From assembly GCF_049800915.1 (NCBI RefSeq), contig NZ_JBNAFY010000004.1:62001-126000 (forward strand): a stretch of 64,000 nucleotides of DNA. Reading direction: 5' to 3'. Within the stretch, counting starts at the first letter, position 1; every line of letters begins with the position of its first letter. Position numbers and translations under genes: made by a program. The stretch is from Amaricoccus macauensis_A. Its GTDB lineage: Bacteria > Pseudomonadota > Alphaproteobacteria > Rhodobacterales > Rhodobacteraceae. Below are positions 44,282-51,738 of the stretch, piece by piece. The notes under the pieces are model-generated. The model had not been told where the DNA came from. It did not search any database and worked only from the letters and a program-made list of their open reading frames with translations.

Positions 44282-45330
44282 GCAAGAAAATGGCCGTGAA
44301 TCTGGCCCTTCAGGGGGGAGGCGCGCATGGCGCTTTCACTTGGGGCACGCTCGACCGTCTTCTCGAAGAGACCGACATCGAAATCGAGGCCATCACGGGC
44401 ACATCCGCCGGTGCAATGAATGCCGCAGCCTTCAAGCATGGCTGGATCAGGAACGGGCGCGAGGGAGCGCGGGAAGCACTGGCCGACTTCTGGCTGAGCC
44501 TGGCGGGCCTCGATGGCGCCATGGCCGATGCCATCATCGAGTGGCTCCAGGTGCTCTCGCCAAACCCCACCTTCATCGCTCGCGCCCTCGAGGCCAATCC
44601 GGCCGTGATTGCGGGAGATGCGATTTCTCGCACGCTCTCCCCCTATCAGCTCAATCCGTTGAACTACCACCCGCTCCGCCGCACGGTCGAATGCCTGCTC
44701 GACTATGACCGGGTCTGCGCCACACAGGGCCCCAAGCTCTTCATCACCGCAACACACGTGCGCTCCGGCAAGCCAAGGGTCTTCACCGGCAAGGACATCA
44801 CACCCGATGCAATCCTGGCTTCGGCATGTCTGCCAACGCTTTACCAGGCGATCGAAATCTACGATCCCAAGACCAAGCAGATGGAAGCCTATTGGGACGG
44901 TGGATACATGGGCAATCCGGCCCTGTTTCCTCTCTTCAATTCAACGAAATCCCCGGACATCATCATCGTGCACATCAACCCTCTCGAGCGGGAGGATGTG
45001 CCCACGACAGCACAGGGAATCTTGAACCGGATCAATGAGATCAGTTTCAACTCTTCCCTTCTGCGCGAGTTGCGAGCGATCAACTTCGTCAATCGCCTGA
45101 TCCACGAGGGCAAGCTCGAGAAAGACGCGATGAAGGTCAATCACGTCCACTCGGTCCGGGATGATGACTTCATGAGCCAGCTCGGCATTGCCACCAAGGT
45201 TACGCTCAACCGGACGCTCCTGATCCAGCTCATGGAAGCAGGCCGCACGGCAATGGACAACTTCTTGTCCGACCACCGGGATGATCTTGGCAAGCGCTCC
45301 TCCACGGATCTGCGCACGCTCTTCTCCTGA
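44278..45330 (+). CDS. Patatin-like phospholipase
   Basis: The 350-residue protein has the patatin oxyanion hole GGGAHGAF (residues 13-20), nucleophile elbow GTSAG with Ser43 and catalytic Asp207 in WDGGY. No signal peptide is present, so it acts in the cytoplasm or at the inner membrane, probably on phospholipid or on PHA granule surfaces. It is coupled to bdhA through the pentapeptide gene; bdhA-patatin neighbours recur in PHB-storing alphaproteobacteria (general knowledge). The substrate is not known. Confidence 0.92.
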   Translation: MSKKMAVNLALQGGGAHGAFTWGTLDRLLEETDIEIEAITGTSAGAMNAAAFKHGWIRNGREGAREALADFWLSLAGLDGAMADAIIEWLQVLSPNPTFIARALEANPAVIAGDAISRTLSPYQLNPLNYHPLRRTVECLLDYDRVCATQGPKLFITATHVRSGKPRVFTGKDITPDAILASACLPTLYQAIEIYDPKTKQMEAYWDGGYMGNPALFPLFNSTKSPDIIIVHINPLEREDVPTTAQGILNRINEISFNSSLLRELRAINFVNRLIHEGKLEKDAMKVNHVHSVRDDDFMSQLGIATKVTLNRTLLIQLMEAGRTAMDNFLSDHRDDLGKRSSTDLRTLFS

Positions 45331-45508
45331 CACGCTCCCCGGCACAGACATTCTGCGCTCTAATGGCATGGCGGCCTGGCAAAGGCATCAGTCCTGCCAC
45401 GCCTTGGCGGCCGCAGATTGCAACTATAAGCTGATTTTTGCTTTTGGCCTTGCAAGGGCAAATATTTAACTGGATTAAATTGGCAATAGATTGACCTGAT
45501 CTACATGA

Positions 45509-45536
45509 TTGTATCAGTATTCGTTAATCGTATAAT
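45509..45536 (+). promoter_or_regulatory. Promoter of the AraC gene, suggesting a leaderless mRNA
   Basis: A perfect -10 TATAAT (45531-45536) follows TTGTAT (45509-45514) by 16 bases. The AraC ATG at 45543 begins seven bases after the -10, so the transcript would have no leader. The upstream 45331-45508 is AT-rich and shows no gene. Confidence 0.5.
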
Positions 45537-45542
45537 CAAGCC

Positions 45543-46301
45543 ATGCCAACTATCAAGACAGAGGAAATGAATTTCCCGTCGGGAGGGTGTAATTACTCCT
45601 TCTGCAACATTTCCCTTGGCATTTTCCGCGCCGATCAGCCCACGCACCATTTCTCCTGTTGTTCCTCCAAGGCGGATCACAAGCCGGTCGAAAAGTATCA
45701 GGGCTGGATATTGCCGGCAGGAACGTCAGGTGTCTGCGAGTTCGACGATCAACACGAGATCACGGTTCTCAGCATCGACCCCCGCCTGTTCGAGGAAGCC
45801 GGCATGCCGCGGAATTCCGATTTCCGGCCCGTTCTGGGCGACATACACCCTCTCGCCGTACAACTGGCCCTGAACTCGAAGAACTTCGCCGGCCAAGGGA
45901 GACTTTACAAAGAGACGATGGACCGCGCGCTAGTTGTGCAGCTGCAACAGATGCTGGGCCCGGCTTCAATACGGGTGCCGGATCTCGACGACCTACGCCT
46001 CCGCCGCGCCGTGGATTTCATCCACGACAACCTGTCCGAAGATCTTTCGCTGACGGGCATGGCGAATGTCGCCGGCATGAGTCCGACCCATTTTGCGAAG
46101 GCCTTCAAGAAGGCCATGAATCTCTCGCCGCTGAAATACGTGATCCTTCAACGGATGGAAGTGGCGTCGGTGCTGCTCCGCACAACCAAGCTGATTGTTG
46201 CCGAAATCGCGTGGCGAGTCGGCTACGGGGATGTCAGCCGCTTCACCCAGCATTTCAAGCGGCAGTTCGGCGCCACGCCTGCGGCCTACCGCGTGGGCTA
46301 G
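45543..46301 (+). CDS. AraC family transcriptional regulator
   Basis: The 252-residue protein has an N-terminal cupin-like half and a C-terminal AraC double helix-turn-helix (about 150-250): LSEDLSLTGMANVAGMSPTHFAKAFKKAM, LRTTKLIVAEIAWRVGYGDVSRFTQHFKRQFGATPAAYR. There is no ribosome site before ATG 45543, and a -10 box sits directly upstream, so it may be leaderless; ATG 45567 follows GAGGAA too closely. Neighbours are patatin and, on the other strand, GST. The target is unknown. Confidence 0.9.
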   Translation: MPTIKTEEMNFPSGGCNYSFCNISLGIFRADQPTHHFSCCSSKADHKPVEKYQGWILPAGTSGVCEFDDQHEITVLSIDPRLFEEAGMPRNSDFRPVLGDIHPLAVQLALNSKNFAGQGRLYKETMDRALVVQLQQMLGPASIRVPDLDDLRLRRAVDFIHDNLSEDLSLTGMANVAGMSPTHFAKAFKKAMNLSPLKYVILQRMEVASVLLRTTKLIVAEIAWRVGYGDVSRFTQHFKRQFGATPAAYRVG

Positions 46302-46416
46302 CCTCGCGCGACGCGGGAGCCATACAAATAGCCATACGCTTTCCATATCGATTCCATACCGTTTCCATACTCGCAAAACGGCATGAATTGCGCCCTCCCT
46401 TGCGCACGCGCGTCCT

Positions 46417-47073
46417 TCAGAATTCCACCTCGAGCTCGATGATCTCGTCGGGTTCCGCAAGCGCTCCTTCGATCCATTCCTTCATCGGTTCCCAGTCGAA
46501 AATCGTCTCGCAATAGGCCTGGAGTTCCGGTTCCAGTTCCACGGCATAGGTGCGAAACCGGGTGCAGACAGGCGCGTACATCGCGTCCGCAACCGTCGGC
46601 TGCTTGCCGAAGAGGAACGGACCGCCATAGGCGTTCAGGCACTCGCTCCAGATTTCCTTGATCCGTTCCACATCCGGCCGTGCGCCGGTGAAGATCTTGA
46701 AAGACTTGTGCTTTGCCTTGATGTTCATCGGCAGGGCCGAGCGCAGATTCTGAAATCCGGAGTGCATTTCACCCGTCACGGAGCGGCAATGGGCCCGCAC
46801 GAGAATATCCTCGGGATAGAGGTTGGCTTGTGGGAAAAGCTCGTTGAGATAGCCCGCAATGGCAAGCGTGTCCCAGACCGATGCGCCATTGTGGGTAAGC
46901 CGTGGCACCCGCACCGACGGAGACAGCAGAAGCAGTTCCTGACGCATCTCCGGGTCATCCATATCGACCGGAACCTCTTCGAAATCGAGCCCCGCCATTC
47001 GGCAGAGAAGCCAGCCCCGAAGCGACCAGGACGAGTAGTTCTTCGAAGAGATCGTCAGTTTCGCTTTTTCCAT
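46417..47073 (-). CDS. Glutathione S-transferase
   Basis: The 218-residue protein starts MEKAKLTISSKNYSSWSLRGWLLCRMAG with a thioredoxin-like N domain; SSWSLR places a serine at the glutathione-activating position seen in several bacterial GSTs. SVRVPRLTHNG carries the cis-Pro, and the C-terminal helical domain has PTVADAMYAPVCTRF (the N-capping box with catalytic-fold Asp). ATG 47073 follows GGGAGCGGG; ATG 47088 is in frame but less well placed. The substrate is unknown. It is divergent from phaZ. Confidence 0.9.
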   Translation of the reverse strand: MEKAKLTISSKNYSSWSLRGWLLCRMAGLDFEEVPVDMDDPEMRQELLLLSPSVRVPRLTHNGASVWDTLAIAGYLNELFPQANLYPEDILVRAHCRSVTGEMHSGFQNLRSALPMNIKAKHKSFKIFTGARPDVERIKEIWSECLNAYGGPFLFGKQPTVADAMYAPVCTRFRTYAVELEPELQAYCETIFDWEPMKEWIEGALAEPDEIIELEVEF

Positions 47074-47185
47074 GTCCCGCTCCCGCACACCATCCGAACC
47101 TGCGTAACTCTACAATCTTCTCGCACCGCAACATGAAATGCACTAGTTTTTTCTGGAGGCGTCGAAAACATGGAGTGAGATACGC

Positions 47186-48397
47186 ATGATCTACCAAGCA
47201 TACCAGTTGCAGGATGATCTCGTCGCGCCCTTCCGGACCCTCGCCTCCGCCTTCAAGAACGGTGCGATGCCGGACTGGTGGAAGACGCTTCCGACTCACG
47301 GTCACATCAGTGCATCGCTGGAAATGCTCTCGCGCTTCAAGCTTACGCACCAACGTCCGCCCTTCGGAATTGAAGAGGTAATGGTTGGCAATCGGATCGT
47401 GCCGGTCAAGGAGGTCGTCGAGCTGGAGAAGCCTTTCGGCAACCTGTTGCACTTCGAGAAGGACATCGACACGCCCCAGCCCAAGATTCTCGTGGTTGCG
47501 CCCCTTTCAGGCCATTTCGCCACCCTGCTTCGCGGAACTGTCGAAACGTTGCTCCAAGACCACGACGTCTACATCACCGACTGGATGAATGCCCGTGATG
47601 TGCCCGTTTCGGCAGGGAATTTCGGCATCGAGGACCATGTCGACTACATCATCGAGTTTCTCGAACATCTCGGACCCCGATCCAACATTCTGGCGGTCTG
47701 CCAACCCTGTGTTCAGGCGCTTATTGCCGTTGCAATCATGTCAAAGCGAGAAAGCCCCGCCACGCCCGTGACGATGACTCTGATGGCCGGCCCCATCGAC
47801 ACTCGCGAGAGCCCCACTACCGTGAATGATCTCGCCAATGAAAAACCGCTCGAATGGTTCAAGAACAACGTCATCGCGACCGTACCTGCCCGCTACAAGG
47901 GTGCAGGACGCAAGGTCTATCCCGGCTTTCTGCAACTGACCGCCTTTATGATGATGAACATGGATCGCCACCGTGAAGCACACAGGAAACTCTACCTGAA
48001 TCTGGCGAATGGAGATATGGAAAAGGCTCAGAAAACCATAGACTTCTACGACGAATATTTCGCTGTGCTTGATCTCTCTGCAGAATTTTATATTGAAACC
48101 ATCGAGCGCATTTTTCAGCGCGCCGAGCTCGCGGAGGGCACATTCCACTACCGAGGAGAGCTTGTGGATTGTGGAGCTATCCGTAAGACTGCCCTTCTGA
48201 CCGTCGAAGGAGGCCGTGATGACATCTGCTCCCTCGGCCAGACCACGGCCGCGCACGATCTCTGTTCCTCCCTTCGCCCACACCTCAAACGCCATCACCT
48301 TCAGGCCAATGTCGGGCACTACGGTGTCTTCAATGGCAAGCGTTGGGAGAAGGAAATCTATCCGATGGTTCGCAACCTGATCCTTGCGATGGAATAA
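47186..48397 (+). CDS. phaZ: Intracellular polyhydroxyalkanoate depolymerase
   Basis: The 403-residue protein matches intracellular PhaZ: MIYQAYQLQDDLVAPFR, a start shared by this family, a lipase-box-like VCQPCVQAL in which cysteine replaces the nucleophile serine, NDLANEKPLEWFKNNVI, a catalytic Asp region TVEGGRDDICSLGQT and His in NVGHYGVFNGKRW. It degrades stored PHB to 3-hydroxybutyrate in the cytoplasm, feeding bdhA. The stop codon abuts that of the convergent PIN gene. Confidence 0.93.
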   Translation: MIYQAYQLQDDLVAPFRTLASAFKNGAMPDWWKTLPTHGHISASLEMLSRFKLTHQRPPFGIEEVMVGNRIVPVKEVVELEKPFGNLLHFEKDIDTPQPKILVVAPLSGHFATLLRGTVETLLQDHDVYITDWMNARDVPVSAGNFGIEDHVDYIIEFLEHLGPRSNILAVCQPCVQALIAVAIMSKRESPATPVTMTLMAGPIDTRESPTTVNDLANEKPLEWFKNNVIATVPARYKGAGRKVYPGFLQLTAFMMMNMDRHREAHRKLYLNLANGDMEKAQKTIDFYDEYFAVLDLSAEFYIETIERIFQRAELAEGTFHYRGELVDCGAIRKTALLTVEGGRDDICSLGQTTAAHDLCSSLRPHLKRHHLQANVGHYGVFNGKRWEKEIYPMVRNLILAME

Positions 48398-48940
48398 TCA
48401 ACTGCTCGCCAGGGCCTTGCCAAGCCGCGGCATACCCGCACGCTTGAGCAACGCCCTCAATGGTTGCTCACGTCCGGAAACGTACTCGGCTCTTTCGCGC
48501 ACACGCGCAGCCACCCCTCTGAGATCAAGTTCTGTAAGATGGATTTCAAGGAGAAACCCATCAGGATCGCGCGGGATCACACCATGGCGCGACAGAGCCC
48601 GATTGGGAAAGTCCTTGCGGTTGGAAGTCACGATCACGTCCGCTGCACCCGCCAGGGCCGCTGCGACCACATGCGCGTCATCCGGATCAGGCAGCGCAAT
48701 TGCCTGCAACTGCTCCTCACGCACATCCGCCATCGCGTCTGGCCAGTGCGCTTGCATCGCCGCGATTTCTTCGCGTGCGAACGCTTCGGCTCCTTCCGGC
48801 AGCCGTCGGGTCGCGCGCGCCCATTCCTCCAGGATTCGCTCGGACCAGACTGGCTCGAAACCGCCGTCATTCGCTGTGGAAAGCAGCATTTCCCGCATCA
48901 CGCTCGGAAACAGCACGCACGCATCCAGGCAGGCCCGCAC
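48398..48940 (-). CDS. PIN domain protein (VapC-like), no adjacent antitoxin
   Basis: The 180-residue protein starts MRACLDACVLFPSVMREML; the first Asp, a DPDDAHVVAAALAGAADVIVT centre and TSNRKDFP provide the acidic residues of a PIN ribonuclease. It begins six bases after the stop of the ABC permease gene, so it is probably the last gene of the amino-acid transporter operon. No small antitoxin frame precedes it. It may be a toxin whose partner is elsewhere or an RNA-processing enzyme. It converges with phaZ without a gap. Confidence 0.78.
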   Translation of the reverse strand: MRACLDACVLFPSVMREMLLSTANDGGFEPVWSERILEEWARATRRLPEGAEAFAREEIAAMQAHWPDAMADVREEQLQAIALPDPDDAHVVAAALAGAADVIVTSNRKDFPNRALSRHGVIPRDPDGFLLEIHLTELDLRGVAARVRERAEYVSGREQPLRALLKRAGMPRLGKALASS

Positions 48941-48946
48941 CCTGCC

Positions 48947-49636
48947 CTAGCGCCCGAATTGCATGTGTTTGAGATAGCGGCCTTCAAGCCCCCGGAATAC
49001 CCAGACCAGCATGAAGGTGATTGCCATATAGAGCAACGCCGCGGTCAGAATGCCCTCATAGGCAAGATAATAGCGCGCATTCAGTGTGCGGCCCGCACCG
49101 AGGATATCCTGCAACGTAATTACACTCGCCACGACGGAACTGTGCAGCATGAAGACAGCCTCGTTGCCATATTGCGGCAAGGCGCGGCGCAGGGCGGACG
49201 GGATCAGCACGAGGAAATCCGCCTGTCGCGGCGAGAGACCAAGGGCCTTTGCCGCTTCCATCTCGCCCTTCGAAGTCGTCTCAACGGCTCCGCGAATGAT
49301 TTCAGTGGCATAGGCCCCTGAGTTCAACGAGAATGCAATGAGTGCGCACCACCATGGTTCGCGGAGGATAATCCAAGCCCAGCTATCGCGAACAAAGTCA
49401 AACTGCGACAGCCCATAGTAGATAAGAAAAGTCTGCACGAGCAACGGTGTGCCCCGGAAAAGGTAGACATAGCCGTTGATAATCGGAGACCAGATTGGCT
49501 TTCTGCGGGCACGGGCGATGCCCGATGGTAGGGCAATGCAGAATCCGATAGCGAGCGACAAGAAGGTCAGCTGCAAGGTAAGCCAGACACCACCTGCAAA
49601 CATCTGCCAATGCTCGAGGACGAGATCAACGCGCAT
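48947..49636 (-). CDS. Polar amino-acid ABC transporter permease (HisM-like)
   Basis: The 229-residue inner-membrane protein has about five helices and the ABC permease EAA loop region EMEAAKALGLSPRQADFLVLIPSALRRALPQYGNEAV. It pairs with the HisQ-like permease upstream (11-base overlap). YLFRGTPLLVQTFLIYYGL is typical of the HisM/GlnP group. The ATPase of this system is not in the window. Located beside the soxGAD genes, the transporter could carry an amino acid or N-methyl compound, which is inference. Confidence 0.9.
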   Translation of the reverse strand: MRVDLVLEHWQMFAGGVWLTLQLTFLSLAIGFCIALPSGIARARRKPIWSPIINGYVYLFRGTPLLVQTFLIYYGLSQFDFVRDSWAWIILREPWWCALIAFSLNSGAYATEIIRGAVETTSKGEMEAAKALGLSPRQADFLVLIPSALRRALPQYGNEAVFMLHSSVVASVITLQDILGAGRTLNARYYLAYEGILTAALLYMAITFMLVWVFRGLEGRYLKHMQFGR

Positions 49637-50315
49637 TGGCCATTCCCACCGAATAGCGCTTCTCGATCCGCTCGAAGATCAGCGTCGAAGCCCATGTGAT
49701 CAGGAGATAAACTGCGAGAACAGCGACAAAGAAGATGAAGGGCTCACGCGCCGTTTTCCCCGCATCGTTCGCGAGACCGACAAGGTCCTTCAGCCCAATC
49801 ACCGATACGACCGCAGTGGACTTTACCAACACCTGCCAGACATTGGCGTAGCCGGGGAGCGCGAAGCGGATGAGCTGGGGAATCGTCACGTTCCAGTGCA
49901 ATATGAAACCGCGCAAGCCGAGGGCCTGTGCAGCCTCAACTTGGCCTTTCGGAATGGTTTGATAAGCGCCGCGAAAGGTTTCCGTGAGATAGGCGCCATA
50001 AATGAAACCGATTGCGACAACGCCTGCCCAGAACGTCGAAACGTTGATCGGTTCGCCACCGACTGCATTCAGGATCGTATTCACCAGTCGCTGCCCGCCA
50101 AAATAGACCAGCAGGATCATGACAAGGTCGGGAATGCCGCGGGCCATGGTCGTGTAGACAAGCACGGCCCCTTTTCCAAATTTGGAGCCGCCAATGCGCC
50201 CCGCCGCGCCGAGCGCGCCGAGGCAGGTTGCAAGGAACAATGAGATCACGGCAAGCGAAACCGTCACGAGCGCGCCGCCCGCAAGCAGAGGCGCGTATCT
50301 GATCAGGCTTTCCAT
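49626..50315 (-). CDS. Polar amino-acid ABC transporter permease (HisQ-like)
   Basis: The 229-residue permease starts MESLIRYAPLLAGGALVTVS and carries the EAA loop QVEAAQALGLRGFILHWNVTIPQLIRFALPGYANVW. YTTMARGIPDLVMILLVYFGG matches the HisQ/ArtQ group. It forms a heterodimer with the HisM-like partner, whose start overlaps its end. It follows the binding-protein gene by 24 bases. Confidence 0.9.
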   Translation of the reverse strand: MESLIRYAPLLAGGALVTVSLAVISLFLATCLGALGAAGRIGGSKFGKGAVLVYTTMARGIPDLVMILLVYFGGQRLVNTILNAVGGEPINVSTFWAGVVAIGFIYGAYLTETFRGAYQTIPKGQVEAAQALGLRGFILHWNVTIPQLIRFALPGYANVWQVLVKSTAVVSVIGLKDLVGLANDAGKTAREPFIFFVAVLAVYLLITWASTLIFERIEKRYSVGMANAR

Positions 50316-50339
50316 TGCCGCGATCCCGACAGGATGTCG

Positions 50340-51101
50340 TTATTCGCCATAGATGTCGAATTCGAAATACTCGGACGCGATCTCGTCATATTTCCCGCTG
50401 TCGCGGATCGCCGCGATCGCACCGTTGAGATCTTCGCGCAGTTCGTCCTCTCCCTTGCGAATGCCGATACCCACACCATCGCCGTGATATTTCGGGTCAA
50501 GGTGCGGCTCACCGAAGAACGCGAAGTCCTCGCCGTCCGGGGTCTGCAGAAAGCCAAGATCGAGCACGACGGAGTCCGCCATGACAGCATCCACTCGGCC
50601 CGCCAGCAGATCGAGATTGGCCTCGTCCTGGGTGCCGTAGAGCACAAGGTCCGCGTCGGGATAAGCCGCTTCCACATAGCCGTGGTGCACGGAGCCGCGC
50701 TGAACGCCGATCCGCTTTCCAGCCATGCCTTCAGGGCTATCCACCAGGTCTGTGCCCTCCGGCGCAATCAGCCGGGCGGGCGTGTTGTAATACTTGTGGG
50801 TAAAGTCGATGACCTGGGAGCGCTCGGGCGTGATCGACATCGACGCGACGATGGCGTCGCACTTGCGCTCCAGAAGGGCCGGTATGATCCCGTCCCAATC
50901 GGTTTTCACCATTTCACACTCAACCGCCATTTCGGTGCAAAGTGCGTTGGCGATATCGATGTCGAAGCCAACAACCGATCCGTCCTCTGCCGTTTCGGAG
51001 AATGGAGGGTATGCGCCCTCGACACAAATGTTCAACGCCAAGGCAGGCGTTGCTGCCGCCATGCACAATGCGGACGCCGCTGCCAGAAACCTGCACATCA
51101 T
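50340..51101 (-). CDS. Amino-acid ABC transporter periplasmic binding protein (family 3)
   Basis: The 253-residue protein has a signal peptide MMCRFLAAASALCMAAATPALA and a family-3 fold: LNICVEGAYPPFSETAEDGSVVGFDIDIANAL, KTDWDGIIPALLERKCDAIVASMSIT, GKRIGVQRGSVHHGY. This resembles lysine/arginine/ornithine/histidine binders. Start 51101 (or 51098) follows GAGG; the frame extended to 51362 lies over soxG and is rejected. It is first in the operon with two permeases and the PIN gene, 58 bases after soxG on the same strand. Confidence 0.92.
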   Translation of the reverse strand: MMCRFLAAASALCMAAATPALALNICVEGAYPPFSETAEDGSVVGFDIDIANALCTEMAVECEMVKTDWDGIIPALLERKCDAIVASMSITPERSQVIDFTHKYYNTPARLIAPEGTDLVDSPEGMAGKRIGVQRGSVHHGYVEAAYPDADLVLYGTQDEANLDLLAGRVDAVMADSVVLDLGFLQTPDGEDFAFFGEPHLDPKYHGDGVGIGIRKGEDELREDLNGAIAAIRDSGKYDEIASEYFEFDIYGE

Positions 51102-51159
51102 CGAGACCTCATTCCCCGCTAACTGGTTCGATCGGAGCCTAAAGCGGGGGAGGGCGGCG

Positions 51160-51738
51160 TCAAGCCGATTGCGCATCAATGGAGGGTTTGGCAGGCCCGA
51201 GGATGCCCGGAAAGGCTGCGTCACGCGTAGAGGTATCAAGCCACTGAGCCATATAATCGGCCACCGAGCGGAAGCACATGAGTTCAAGCCGCTCGGGCAC
51301 GGGCATCCAGATTGCCGCGGCAACCTGACCGATCCGCGTCCGGCGAAAGTCGCCGACACCAAAGGCCTCGTAGGCGAGGTCCACAGGCGCGCCCTTGGCG
51401 ATCACCTCACGGGCAAACGGCCCGTCCACCCGGAAGATCTCGCGCGCGTCCGAGACATCGAGCACCAGCGCATGCTCCTTGGCGAGCGCTGTTTCAAGAC
51501 CGGCTGCAATTGCGGGGGCTGACTGTCCGGAACAGAAGATCATCAGCTCGTCGGGCGACATCCACGCCACACCGATCTGACCGGGGAAGACGATCCGGCG
51601 CGTCTCAGGTATCGGACAGCCAGTGATATCCTGAAGGGCTTGTGCGAGAGGCTCGCTACCGAGGTCGCCTCGAAGGGTGATCATTCCCGGTTCGGCAAGC
51701 CGGGAAACCGTCGCGCCGGAGGCAGAAGTATCAGCCAT
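51160..51738 (-). CDS. soxG: Sarcosine oxidase gamma subunit
   Basis: The 192-residue protein matches SoxG: LRGDLGSEPLAQALQDITG, MSPDELMIFCSG, DVSDAREIFRVDGPFAREVIAKG, ending near MCFRSVADYMAQWL. It is the small scaffold-like subunit of the heterotetrameric enzyme. ATG 51738 overlaps the end of soxA by eight bases and has AAGGAAGGGAG upstream. The order D-A-G is retained on this strand. Confidence 0.9.
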   Translation of the reverse strand: MADTSASGATVSRLAEPGMITLRGDLGSEPLAQALQDITGCPIPETRRIVFPGQIGVAWMSPDELMIFCSGQSAPAIAAGLETALAKEHALVLDVSDAREIFRVDGPFAREVIAKGAPVDLAYEAFGVGDFRRTRIGQVAAAIWMPVPERLELMCFRSVADYMAQWLDTSTRDAAFPGILGPAKPSIDAQSA

